This document shows positions 1 to 6,153 of a stretch of DNA of 14,045 nt, in pieces. Position 1 is the stretch's first letter; each line of letters opens with the position of its first letter. A program made the translations under genes and the position numbers. The stretch is from the NCBI GenBank assembly GCA_035540935.1, contig DATLFS010000025.1:1-14045 (forward strand), read 5' to 3'. Source of the DNA: DATLFS01 sp035540935. GTDB lineage: Bacteria; Actinomycetota; CADDZG01; WHSQ01. Below the pieces are notes generated by a model, which was given only the letters and a program-made list of their open reading frames with translations, made no database searches and was not told the origin of the DNA.

Positions 1-1
1 G

Positions 2-508
2 GGTGGCTGGAACGGCGGCGGCGGCGGCTGGAACGGCGGCGGCAACAACGGAAACGGCAACAACGGCGGAAACGGTGGCGGGTTCCCGGGTTTCGGAAGC
101 CCGGCGTCGAACGATCCCTTCGTCGCCGGCGGCCGCCGCGTCGGACAGGTCGGCCTGCCGTCCTTCAACTCGCTGACGCTCCCCGGCGTACGGCGCCCCG
201 CAACCCTTCAGACGGAAGGCTTCGACTGGGGCACGTACGACGAAGAGCTCCCCTACGCGAGCGCGCCGGGCGGCGGACAGCCGAAGGTGTTCGAGGACCA
301 GTTCCAAACGAACCGCGGCATCGCTGCCATCTCACCCGACCGGATCATCCCGCCGGACGGACTCCGGTGGGTGGCCGTCGGACTGCTGCTGCTCGTCACG
401 GCGATATTCCTGCGCTTCATGGCGCAGCGGATCGACTCGAGCGAGGAGCAGATCGTCGAGGCAGCCCTGGCCGACATCAAGGCTTCGGAGAAGAAGCGGG
501 CCGCCTGA
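2..508 (+). CDS. C-terminal part of a Gly/Asn-rich single-pass membrane protein (5' truncated by window edge)
   Basis: The frame is open from base 2 to a TGA at 506-508, giving 168 residues; the true start lies outside the window. The first ~27 residues are a low-complexity Gly/Asn tract with two Trp-Asn-Gly units. A non-repetitive region rich in Pro, Phe and acidic residues follows. One hydrophobic segment lies at about residues 123-139 (Trp-Val-Ala-Val-Gly-Leu...), and the tail of about 29 residues is charged (acidic-basic, ending Lys-Lys-Arg-Ala-Ala). I do not recognise a family. The likely arrangement is a tail-anchored or C-terminally anchored protein with the Gly/Asn-rich part as a flexible or self-associating region, but its side of the membrane cannot be told. 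Codon use continues smoothly to the stop, and the next gene begins 32 bases later. The frame choice is well supported; the function is unknown. Confidence 0.7.
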   Translation, partial: GGWNGGGGGWNGGGNNGNGNNGGNGGGFPGFGSPASNDPFVAGGRRVGQVGLPSFNSLTLPGVRRPATLQTEGFDWGTYDEELPYASAPGGGQPKVFEDQFQTNRGIAAISPDRIIPPDGLRWVAVGLLLLVTAIFLRFMAQRIDSSEEQIVEAALADIKASEKKRAA

Positions 509-528
509 GGTTCCGAGGCACCGGCAGA

Positions 529-534
529 TAGGCT
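529..534 (+). promoter_or_regulatory. Candidate -10 element (TAGGCT) of a leaderless transcript
   Basis: TAGGCT fits the actinobacterial TANNNT -10 pattern and ends exactly six bases before the GTG at 541. Transcription would therefore begin at or next to the start codon. There is no purine-rich ribosome-binding site in the 32-base gap, which agrees with a leaderless message. No clear -35 hexamer is seen. Confidence 0.35.
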
Positions 535-540
535 GATCCG

Positions 541-1350
541 GTGCCGACCTTCCTCCACGACGGGTTCCGCATCGCATACGAACAGCGGGGCCGCAAGACC
601 GGCGCGGCCGAAAGGCCCATAGTCCTCGTCCACGGGCTTCTCTTCTCGCGCATGCACCATTACGGCCTTGCCGATGCGCTCGCCGAACGGGGGAACCGCG
701 TCGTGCTGATCGACCTTCTCGGGCACGGGGAGAGCGACAGGCCGCCGCACTCGCGCCACTACCGGATGGAGTTCTTCGCCTCGCAGGTGATCGCTCTCAT
801 GGATCATCTGGACATCCCCGAGGCGGCCGTCGGCGGCACCTCACTCGGCGCCAACGTCACCCTCGAGGTCGCCGCGGCCGCGCCGGAACGGTGCCGGGCG
901 CTCTTCATCGAGATGCCGGTGTTGGAACGCGCCGCTCCGGCGGCCGCGCTGATCTTCGTCCCGCTCGCCATCACCTACTCACAGGGAGCGCCGCTCCTCA
1001 GGATGGTGGCGAAGCTGGCGGGGCGAGCACCGCAAGGATTCGGCCTCTACCCCGACGTCCTCCGCGAGTTGCTGACGCGCGATCCGATCGTGTCGGCTGC
1101 GGTGCTCCACGGTTTATTGACGGGGCGGATCGCTCCGCACCCGGACGATCGCGCCAAGATGGACATCCCGTCCTTCATCGTCGGACACCAACGGGACGTC
1201 CTCCACGCATTCTCCGATGCCGAGGCGCTGGGCCGCGAGCTGGCGGAGGCACGCGTCGTGCAGGCGAATTCCTTCTTCGAGCTTCGCTTCCCTCCGAACC
1301 GGCTGTCGGACGCGTTGGGCGACTTCCTCGATGAGGTGTGGATGTCCTGA
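541..1350 (+). CDS. Alpha/beta-hydrolase-fold protein, catalytic His not evident
   Basis: A 269-residue protein with the alpha/beta-hydrolase layout. An HG oxyanion-hole motif lies at residues 31-32 (Val-Leu-Val-His-Gly), a Gly-His-Gly-Glu-Ser loop at 61-65, a nucleophile elbow Gly-Thr-Ser-Leu-Gly with Ser101, and Asp219 at the usual acid position after strand 6. The length is normal for single-domain members such as esterases, haloperoxidase-like enzymes and meta-cleavage-product hydrolases. The conserved C-terminal His expected about seven residues before the Pro at 251-252 is not there; that stretch reads Asn-Ser-Phe-Phe-Glu-Leu. No signal peptide or membrane segment is seen, so it should be cytoplasmic. 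The GTG at 541 is chosen because it sits directly after the upstream gene and gives the expected N-terminus; it lacks a Shine-Dalgarno sequence. The 3' end abuts or overlaps the lactonase-like gene, so the two are probably co-transcribed. Substrate unknown. Confidence 0.85.
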   Translation: MPTFLHDGFRIAYEQRGRKTGAAERPIVLVHGLLFSRMHHYGLADALAERGNRVVLIDLLGHGESDRPPHSRHYRMEFFASQVIALMDHLDIPEAAVGGTSLGANVTLEVAAAAPERCRALFIEMPVLERAAPAAALIFVPLAITYSQGAPLLRMVAKLAGRAPQGFGLYPDVLRELLTRDPIVSAAVLHGLLTGRIAPHPDDRAKMDIPSFIVGHQRDVLHAFSDAEALGRELAEARVVQANSFFELRFPPNRLSDALGDFLDEVWMS

Positions 1351-2021
1351 ACGCCGAGGTGAAGGTCTTCCCCGCCCACGAATTTGCGGCGTCGGCGGCG
1401 CGATCCATAGCCGAGCATCTGTCGCGGGCGCGCAGCGCCATCATCACGGGGGGAGGTACGGCGCGCCGTATCTATGAGCAGCTGGCACGGTTCGAGGCGA
1501 TCCCCAACCTCGAGATCCTCTTCTCCGACGAGCGGGCGGTCCCGCCGGACCATCCCGACAGCAACTACGGGATGGCCAGCCGCACCCTCCTCGACCCGCT
1601 CGGCCTGACGAACGTTCATCGGATACGCGGCGAAGACGACCCCGCGGCGGCGGCGCTCGCCTACGAGACCGAGATCTCCGACCTCCTCGTCGGACAGGTG
1701 GACGTCGCCCTTCTGGGCGTTGGCGCCGATGCCCACCTCGCGGCGCTCTTCCCCGGCGATCCCGCGGTCGACGAGATCCAGCGACTCTGCGTCGCGGTGG
1801 ATCGTCCCGACGGCATGCGCGGGATCACCCTGACGGGCCCCGCCCTCACCTCGGCGCGCCGGGTGATCGTCGCCGCCGCGGGTCCCGACAAAGCCGAGGC
1901 GGTGGGGCGCGCCTTCGGCGACGATTCCCCGATGAAGAGCCCGGTGCGTCTGCTGGCGGGCGCGCCGCACCTCACGTTCCTCCTCGACGAGGCCGCCGCC
2001 TCACTGCTGAACCCGCGCTAA
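1338..2021 (+). CDS. 6-phosphogluconolactonase / glucosamine-6-phosphate isomerase family protein (DevB-like)
   Basis: A 227-residue protein of the NagB/RpiA/6-phosphogluconolactonase fold. Family motifs are visible: the phosphate-binding Gly-Gly-Gly-Thr near residue 40, Ser-Asp-Glu-Arg-Ala-Val-Pro at 63-69 followed by Asp-Ser-Asn-Tyr at 74-77, Leu-Gly-Val-Gly-Ala-Asp-Ala-His at 126-133, and a late block ending Pro-Asp-Lys-Ala-Glu-Ala-Val near 183-189. A genuine 6PGL hydrolyses 6-phosphogluconolactone in the oxidative pentose phosphate pathway. The active-site motif, usually Gly-Glu-Asp-Gly-His-Thr-Ala-Ser, is altered here to Gly-Ala-Asp-Ala-His-Leu-Ala-Ala, but His133 and Asp131 are kept, so a related sugar-phosphate substrate is possible. 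GTG 1338 overlaps the hydrolase by 13 bases. GTG 1359 would remove the overlap and begins at the usual family N-terminus (Lys-Val-Phe-Pro), so it is a serious alternative. zwf, opcA and tal, common neighbours in actinomycetes, are not in the window. Confidence 0.85.
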   Translation: MDVLNAEVKVFPAHEFAASAARSIAEHLSRARSAIITGGGTARRIYEQLARFEAIPNLEILFSDERAVPPDHPDSNYGMASRTLLDPLGLTNVHRIRGEDDPAAAALAYETEISDLLVGQVDVALLGVGADAHLAALFPGDPAVDEIQRLCVAVDRPDGMRGITLTGPALTSARRVIVAAAGPDKAEAVGRAFGDDSPMKSPVRLLAGAPHLTFLLDEAAASLLNPR

Positions 2022-2040
2022 CCGGAGCCGCGCCCGGATC

Positions 2041-2078
2041 GTTACGACCGGGAAACCGCGAGGAAACAACGCCGAAAC
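2041..2078 (+). promoter_or_regulatory. Four-half-site GlnR-type operator upstream of amtB
   Basis: Four pentamers are each separated by exactly six bases: GTTAC (2041-2045), GAAAC (2052-2056), GAAAC (2063-2067) and GAAAC (2074-2078). The 11-base period matches the known actinobacterial GlnR box, in which gTnAC and GaAAC half-sites alternate with six-base spacers over two a-b pairs. The first pair is a perfect GTnAC-n6-GAAAC; the third half-site is GAAAC rather than GTnAC. The array ends 49 bases before the amtB start, a suitable place for an activator. The pattern is read directly; GlnR binding is inferred. Confidence 0.8.
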
Positions 2079-2115
2079 AGTCGCTCTCTTTGATCGCAGC
2101 AGCATCCGCGCCTAT

Positions 2116-2123
2116 GGAAGGAG
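2116..2123 (+). promoter_or_regulatory. Strong ribosome-binding site of amtB
   Basis: GGAAGGAG, continued by AG, lies four bases before the ATG at 2128. It fixes the amtB start and contrasts with the absent Shine-Dalgarno sequences at several other first genes in the window. No convincing -10 element could be placed between the operator and this site; TTTGAT at 2089-2094 is only a weak candidate. Confidence 0.7.
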
Positions 2124-2127
2124 AGCG

Positions 2128-3444
2128 ATGGACACCGGCGACACCGCGTTCGTGCTCGTCTCGGCCGCCTTGGTGATGTTCATGACACCCGGGCTCGCGC
2201 TGTTCTACGGCGGCATGGTGCGCGCCAAGAACGTGCTCGGGACCCTCATGCAGAGCGTCTTCGCTCTCGGACTGGTCTCGGTCCTGTGGGTGCTGATCGG
2301 CTACACCCTCGCCTTCGGACCCGACAAGGGCGGCCTCATCGGCGGCCTCGACTTCCTCGGCTTGCGCGGGGTGGGAGCCGACCCGAATCCCGATCTCGCG
2401 GGGACGATCCCGCACACGACGTTCGCCCTCTTCCAGATGATGTTCGCGGTCATCACTCCCGCACTCATCACCGGCGCCTTCGCGGAGCGGATGAAGTTCT
2501 CCGCCTACGCCCTGTTCACCGCGGTATGGCTACTGCTGGTGTACGCGCCGGTCGCGCACTGGGTGTGGGCGCCGGGCGGGTGGATCCGCGAGATGGGCGC
2601 CCTCGACTTCGCCGGCGGAACCGTCGTGCACATCAACGCAGGCGTCGCCGCGCTGGCGGCCGCGGTGATCATCGGCAGGCGGCGGGGCTTCGGCAAGCAA
2701 GCCGTCGTTCCGCACAACCTCACGATGACGCTGCTCGGCACGGGCATCCTCTGGTTCGGCTGGTTCGGCTTCAATGCCGGCAGCGCACTCGGCGCCAACG
2801 GCCTCGCCTCCTCCGCGTTCCTCGCGACGCACCTAGGAGCCGCGGCCGGCGCCTGCGGGTGGGCGCTGTACGAGGCGACGCGGGAGCGCCGACCCACGAC
2901 GCTCGGAGTCGCCTCCGGAGCCGTAGCGGGTCTCGTGGCCATCACGCCGGCGGCCGGGTTCGTTTCGCCGCTCCCCGCTATCGCGATCGGTCTGTGCGCC
3001 GGCATCGTGTGCGCCGTGGCGGTCCGTCTGAAGTTCCGCTTCGGGTTGGATGACTCGCTCGACGTCGTCGGGGTGCACCTCGCCGGCGGGATCGTGGGGG
3101 CGCTGCTGACCGGCGTCTTCGCCGACCTCGCAGTGAACGGCGCCGGGGCGGACGGTCTCTTGAACGGCGGCGGCGCGGCGCTGCTCGGCAAGCAGGTCGT
3201 CGCGGTCGGTGCGACGTTCGCCTTCTCGCTCGCCGTGAGTGCCGCGATCCTCAAGATCGTCGATCTGACCGTGGGACTCCGCGTCTCGTCCGAAGAAGAG
3301 GCGAGTGGCCTCGACCTATCGCAGCACGCTGAGGTGGGCTACGCCTTCTCCGAGTCGGGAGGAGCGATCGAGCGAGAGCCGGAGAGAGACGTTCCCGCGC
3401 CGTCGCCCGTCGCTGCCGTGCCTGTGCCGAGTGACGCACGATGA
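2128..3444 (+). CDS. amtB: Ammonium channel/transporter AmtB
   Basis: A 438-residue Amt/Mep/Rh-family membrane protein that carries ammonium across the cytoplasmic membrane as a trimer. The pore histidine pair is present: His168 in Gly-Gly-Thr-Val-Val-His-Ile-Asn and His317 in Asp-Val-Val-Gly-Val-His-Leu-Ala-Gly-Gly. Also visible are the TM1 block Leu-Phe-Tyr-Gly-Gly-Met-Val-Arg (25-32), Phe-Ala-Glu-Arg-Met (118-122), Gly-Trp-Phe-Gly-Phe-Asn-Ala-Gly (211-218), and about eleven hydrophobic segments up to residue ~383. The C-terminal Gly-Leu-Asp-Leu-Ser-Gln-His-Ala-Glu-Val-Gly-Tyr motif (394-405) is the conserved tail that meets GlnK. After it comes a further 33 residues rich in Pro, Glu and Val. 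The N-terminus enters TM1 directly with no long signal peptide, and the start follows a strong GGAAGGAG site. It is the first gene of amtB-glnK-glnD, behind a GlnR-type operator, and should be induced in nitrogen limitation. Its stop overlaps the glnK start as ATGA. Confidence 0.97.
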   Translation: MDTGDTAFVLVSAALVMFMTPGLALFYGGMVRAKNVLGTLMQSVFALGLVSVLWVLIGYTLAFGPDKGGLIGGLDFLGLRGVGADPNPDLAGTIPHTTFALFQMMFAVITPALITGAFAERMKFSAYALFTAVWLLLVYAPVAHWVWAPGGWIREMGALDFAGGTVVHINAGVAALAAAVIIGRRRGFGKQAVVPHNLTMTLLGTGILWFGWFGFNAGSALGANGLASSAFLATHLGAAAGACGWALYEATRERRPTTLGVASGAVAGLVAITPAAGFVSPLPAIAIGLCAGIVCAVAVRLKFRFGLDDSLDVVGVHLAGGIVGALLTGVFADLAVNGAGADGLLNGGGAALLGKQVVAVGATFAFSLAVSAAILKIVDLTVGLRVSSEEEASGLDLSQHAEVGYAFSESGGAIEREPERDVPAPSPVAAVPVPSDAR

Positions 3445-3779
3445 AGCTCGTGATCGGCGTCATCAAGCCCTTCAAGCTCGAGGACGTGAAGGAAGCGCTC
3501 GAGGCGGTGGGGGTGCAGGGGATGACCGTCACCGACGCCCGCGGCTTCGGACGGCAACGCGGTCACACCGAGATCTACCGAGGCGCGGAGTACCAGGTGG
3601 ACTTCACACCGAAGATCCGCGTCGAGGTCCTGGCCGAGGACGATCACGTGGAGGAGATCGTCAAGGCGTTCCTGACGAGCGCCCGGACACAAGCGATCGG
3701 CGACGGAAAGGTGTGGGTTCTCCCCGTCGACGAGGTAACGCGCATCCGCACCGGTGAGCGCGGTCACGACGCTCTCTGA
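3441..3779 (+). CDS. glnK: PII nitrogen regulatory protein GlnK
   Basis: A 112-residue PII protein, the standard length. PII trimers sense 2-oxoglutarate and ATP/ADP and bind targets through the T-loop. The T-loop (about 37-55) carries Tyr51, the residue uridylylated in proteobacteria and adenylylated in actinomycetes such as Streptomyces. The B-loop region reads Thr-Gln-Ala-Ile-Gly-Asp-Gly-Lys-Val-Trp-Val (83-93), which fits the C-terminal PII signature, and the C-loop Arg-Ile-Arg-Thr-Gly-Glu-Arg-Gly is at 101-108. Its ATG overlaps the amtB stop by four bases, so translation is probably coupled and the two proteins are made together. The likely role is to plug AmtB when ammonium is plentiful, with GlnD setting the modification state. 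glnK rather than glnB is chosen because of the amtB linkage. Confidence 0.96.
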   Translation: MKLVIGVIKPFKLEDVKEALEAVGVQGMTVTDARGFGRQRGHTEIYRGAEYQVDFTPKIRVEVLAEDDHVEEIVKAFLTSARTQAIGDGKVWVLPVDEVTRIRTGERGHDAL

Positions 3780-6153
3780 GCTGCGCAGGGCGCGGCCCTC
3801 TTTGCTCGACGAGGGGGCCGCGCCCGCGCGCCGGCGCGCCCAACAGGTCGACGCGGTCGTGCGTGCCCTCGCCGCCGACCGTCCGCTGGCCGCGATCGCA
3901 GTCGGCGGCTACGGACGGGGCGAGCTTTCGCCTCATTCCGATATCGACGTCCTCATCGTCCACCGCGGAGCGGTGCAAGAAGAGGCGGTGAGGGATCTGC
4001 TCTATCCGCTGTGGGACGCCGGGTTCGGCGTGGGGCACGCGGTGTGCACGCCGGCGGAGGCGATCGACCGAGCCGAGCAGGATCTGGCGTCCGCCACCGC
4101 GCTGCTGAACGCGCGCCGCGTTGGCGGTGACGAAAAGGCGTGCACGGAGCTCCTCGACCGCCGAGAGCTCTGGATCAAGAAGGCGCGGCGGGCGGTGGCC
4201 GCCCGGTTGATCCGGGCGGTTCACGAGCGGCACGCCGCGCGGGCGCGCGCCGGGTGGGCTCTCGCGCCCGACCTCAAGGAAGACGCGGGCGCTCTGCGTG
4301 ACGTCCACGTGCTCGAGTGGCTCGAGCTGATCGGCTACGCCGACGGACCGTCGGAGGCCGCGGCCGCGGCTGCTGCCGTCATGACGGCGACGCGGGAGGC
4401 ACTACACGCGCAGACGTCGCGTAAACACGACCGTCTTCACATCGAGATCCAGCCGTCGGTCGCAGCCGCACTGTCGGTCGAGCTGGACGACCTCATGACA
4501 TCCGTCCACGCCGCGGCGCGCGAGATCGAGCACGAGCTCCTCCGGGAGCTGACCTGGGCACAACAGGCGACGCGGGCCGGTCCCCGCCGCAGCGGGGCCG
4601 TCCGTTCGCTCCGCCCGGGGGTAGCGCTGCAGGACAACCACCTCGTGGCCGATCCGGCGGCACCGCCGCTCGAGGTGGCGGTCGCGTACGCGGAGACCGG
4701 ACGCCGTCCCGATCCCGACACGGTGGCGGCGCTCCGGCGCGCGTTCACAGAAGGTGGCGTCTTCTGGGATGAAGCGACGCGGCGCGCCTTCGTCGACCTT
4801 CTGCGCGCACCGCACGCGCCCGCCGCTCTGGAGCTTCTGGACCACGTCGGGGGGATGACGTTCCTCGTCCCGGGCTGGGCGGCCGTCCGGGGGCGCGCCC
4901 AGCACGACCCTTACCACCGCTATACCGTCGACGGGCATAGCTTCGCCGCCGTCGGCGACGTCTCCGCCGTATTGCGCGACGATCCGGTCGCGCAAGGAGC
5001 GGCGGCCGACGACCGCGATGCAACCGTGCTCTACATCGGCACGCTCCTCCACGACATCGGCAAGGGATCGGGACGCGACCACTCGATCGTCGGCAGTGAG
5101 GTGGCGCAGCGAGTGTGCCGTCACATGGGGCTTCCGCCGGACGACGTCGCCGACATCGCCACACTCGTTCGGCTCCACCTGCTCCTGCCCGACACCGCGA
5201 CGAGGCGCGACCTCGACGACGGTGCCGTCATCGCCGATGTTGCGGCGAAGGTGAGCGACCCACGCCTCTTGAAGATGCTCTACGTCCTCGCGGCCGCCGA
5301 CGGTCGGGCGACCGGACCGGCCGCCTGGAGCGACTGGAAAGCGACGCTGGTGCGGAAGCTCTACGGTCTGGTCCTCCACGCGTTGGAGACGGGGGAGGTA
5401 CCGGACCGGTTCGATGTCGCCGCGCGCGCGGCCGAAGTGGCCGCGTTCGATCCCGGGCTCGCGGAGCAAGCGGGGAGGCTCCTCGACCGCCTTCCGCCCT
5501 CCTACCTGTCCTCGGTGCCGGTGGACCAGATGGCCGCCGAGCTACAGCTCCTCGCGGGAGCCTCCGGCGGCGTGCGGCACTCGGTCGAACGGGTCGAGGA
5601 CCACGTCGTGCTGAGCGCCGCGGTGCCGAACCGCACGGGGGCGCTCGCGGTGACGGCCGGTGTGCTGGCGCTCTCGCGGATATCCATCCTGAGCGCGCAG
5701 GCGTATTCCGCCGGGAACACCGCCTTGCAACGTCTCGTGGTCTCCTCGCCGCCGGGACTCGAGTGGTCGTCGGTCGGGCGCAAGCTCGAGGCGGCGCACA
5801 CCGGGCGGCTCAGCCTCGAGGCCGACGTCGAGCGCAAGGCGGCGGATCACGCGTCCGTCGTGCCCAGTCTCGAGGTCCGCTTCTCCAGTGGCGCCGGCTC
5901 GTCCTCCACCGTCGTGGAGGTTCGCGCCCGCGACGCCATCGGTCTCCTCTACGCCGTCACCGCGGCGATCGGAGACCTCGGCCTCGACATCCACACTGCG
6001 AAGATCGACACGCGGGGCGAGCGCGTGGTGGACGTGTTCTACGTGCGGTCGTCCGATGGGGCCGAGTTAGACGAGGCGCAACAAGGCGCGCTACGGCGCG
6101 CCGCCGAGCATCGGGTCGCCCGGCTCTTCGGCGGCGTCAGGGCGCGACGGTGA
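3754..6153 (+). CDS. glnD: Bifunctional PII nucleotidyltransferase / nucleotidyl-removing enzyme GlnD
   Basis: A 799-residue four-domain GlnD. The nucleotidyltransferase domain shows Gly-Gly-Tyr-Gly-Arg-Gly-Glu-Leu (51-58) and Ser-Asp-Ile-Asp-Val-Leu (62-67), with metal ligands Asp63 and Asp65. The linker block Asp-Leu-Lys-Glu-Asp...Leu-Arg-Asp-Val is at 173-184. The HD hydrolase domain shows His395 in Tyr-Thr-Val-Asp-Gly-His and the His433-Asp434 pair in Leu-Leu-His-Asp-Ile-Gly-Lys. Two C-terminal ACT domains lie at about 616-690 and 718-795 and would sense glutamine. All catalytic motifs look intact, so both attachment and removal of the nucleotide on GlnK Tyr51 are expected. In Streptomyces the enzyme adenylylates, so AMP rather than UMP is possible here. 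The GTG at 3754 lies inside glnK, a 26-base overlap with no Shine-Dalgarno site, suggesting coupled translation. It is a little shorter than the ~890-residue E. coli protein. The 3' end overlaps the opposing amidase gene. Confidence 0.96.
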   Translation: MSAVTTLSELRRARPSLLDEGAAPARRRAQQVDAVVRALAADRPLAAIAVGGYGRGELSPHSDIDVLIVHRGAVQEEAVRDLLYPLWDAGFGVGHAVCTPAEAIDRAEQDLASATALLNARRVGGDEKACTELLDRRELWIKKARRAVAARLIRAVHERHAARARAGWALAPDLKEDAGALRDVHVLEWLELIGYADGPSEAAAAAAAVMTATREALHAQTSRKHDRLHIEIQPSVAAALSVELDDLMTSVHAAAREIEHELLRELTWAQQATRAGPRRSGAVRSLRPGVALQDNHLVADPAAPPLEVAVAYAETGRRPDPDTVAALRRAFTEGGVFWDEATRRAFVDLLRAPHAPAALELLDHVGGMTFLVPGWAAVRGRAQHDPYHRYTVDGHSFAAVGDVSAVLRDDPVAQGAAADDRDATVLYIGTLLHDIGKGSGRDHSIVGSEVAQRVCRHMGLPPDDVADIATLVRLHLLLPDTATRRDLDDGAVIADVAAKVSDPRLLKMLYVLAAADGRATGPAAWSDWKATLVRKLYGLVLHALETGEVPDRFDVAARAAEVAAFDPGLAEQAGRLLDRLPPSYLSSVPVDQMAAELQLLAGASGGVRHSVERVEDHVVLSAAVPNRTGALAVTAGVLALSRISILSAQAYSAGNTALQRLVVSSPPGLEWSSVGRKLEAAHTGRLSLEADVERKAADHASVVPSLEVRFSSGAGSSSTVVEVRARDAIGLLYAVTAAIGDLGLDIHTAKIDTRGERVVDVFYVRSSDGAELDEAQQGALRRAAEHRVARLFGGVRARR

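Noticed and set aside
2041..2078. GAAAC repeats as a start of a CRISPR or direct-repeat array
   Set aside because: The unit is 5 bases with 6-base spacers and four copies only; it matches a GlnR operator, not CRISPR repeat dimensions.
4402..5469. Long open frame on the minus strand inside glnD
   Set aside because: It is Arg-rich, lacks any family motif and lies fully opposite a conserved GlnD. Such shadows are common in very GC-rich DNA.
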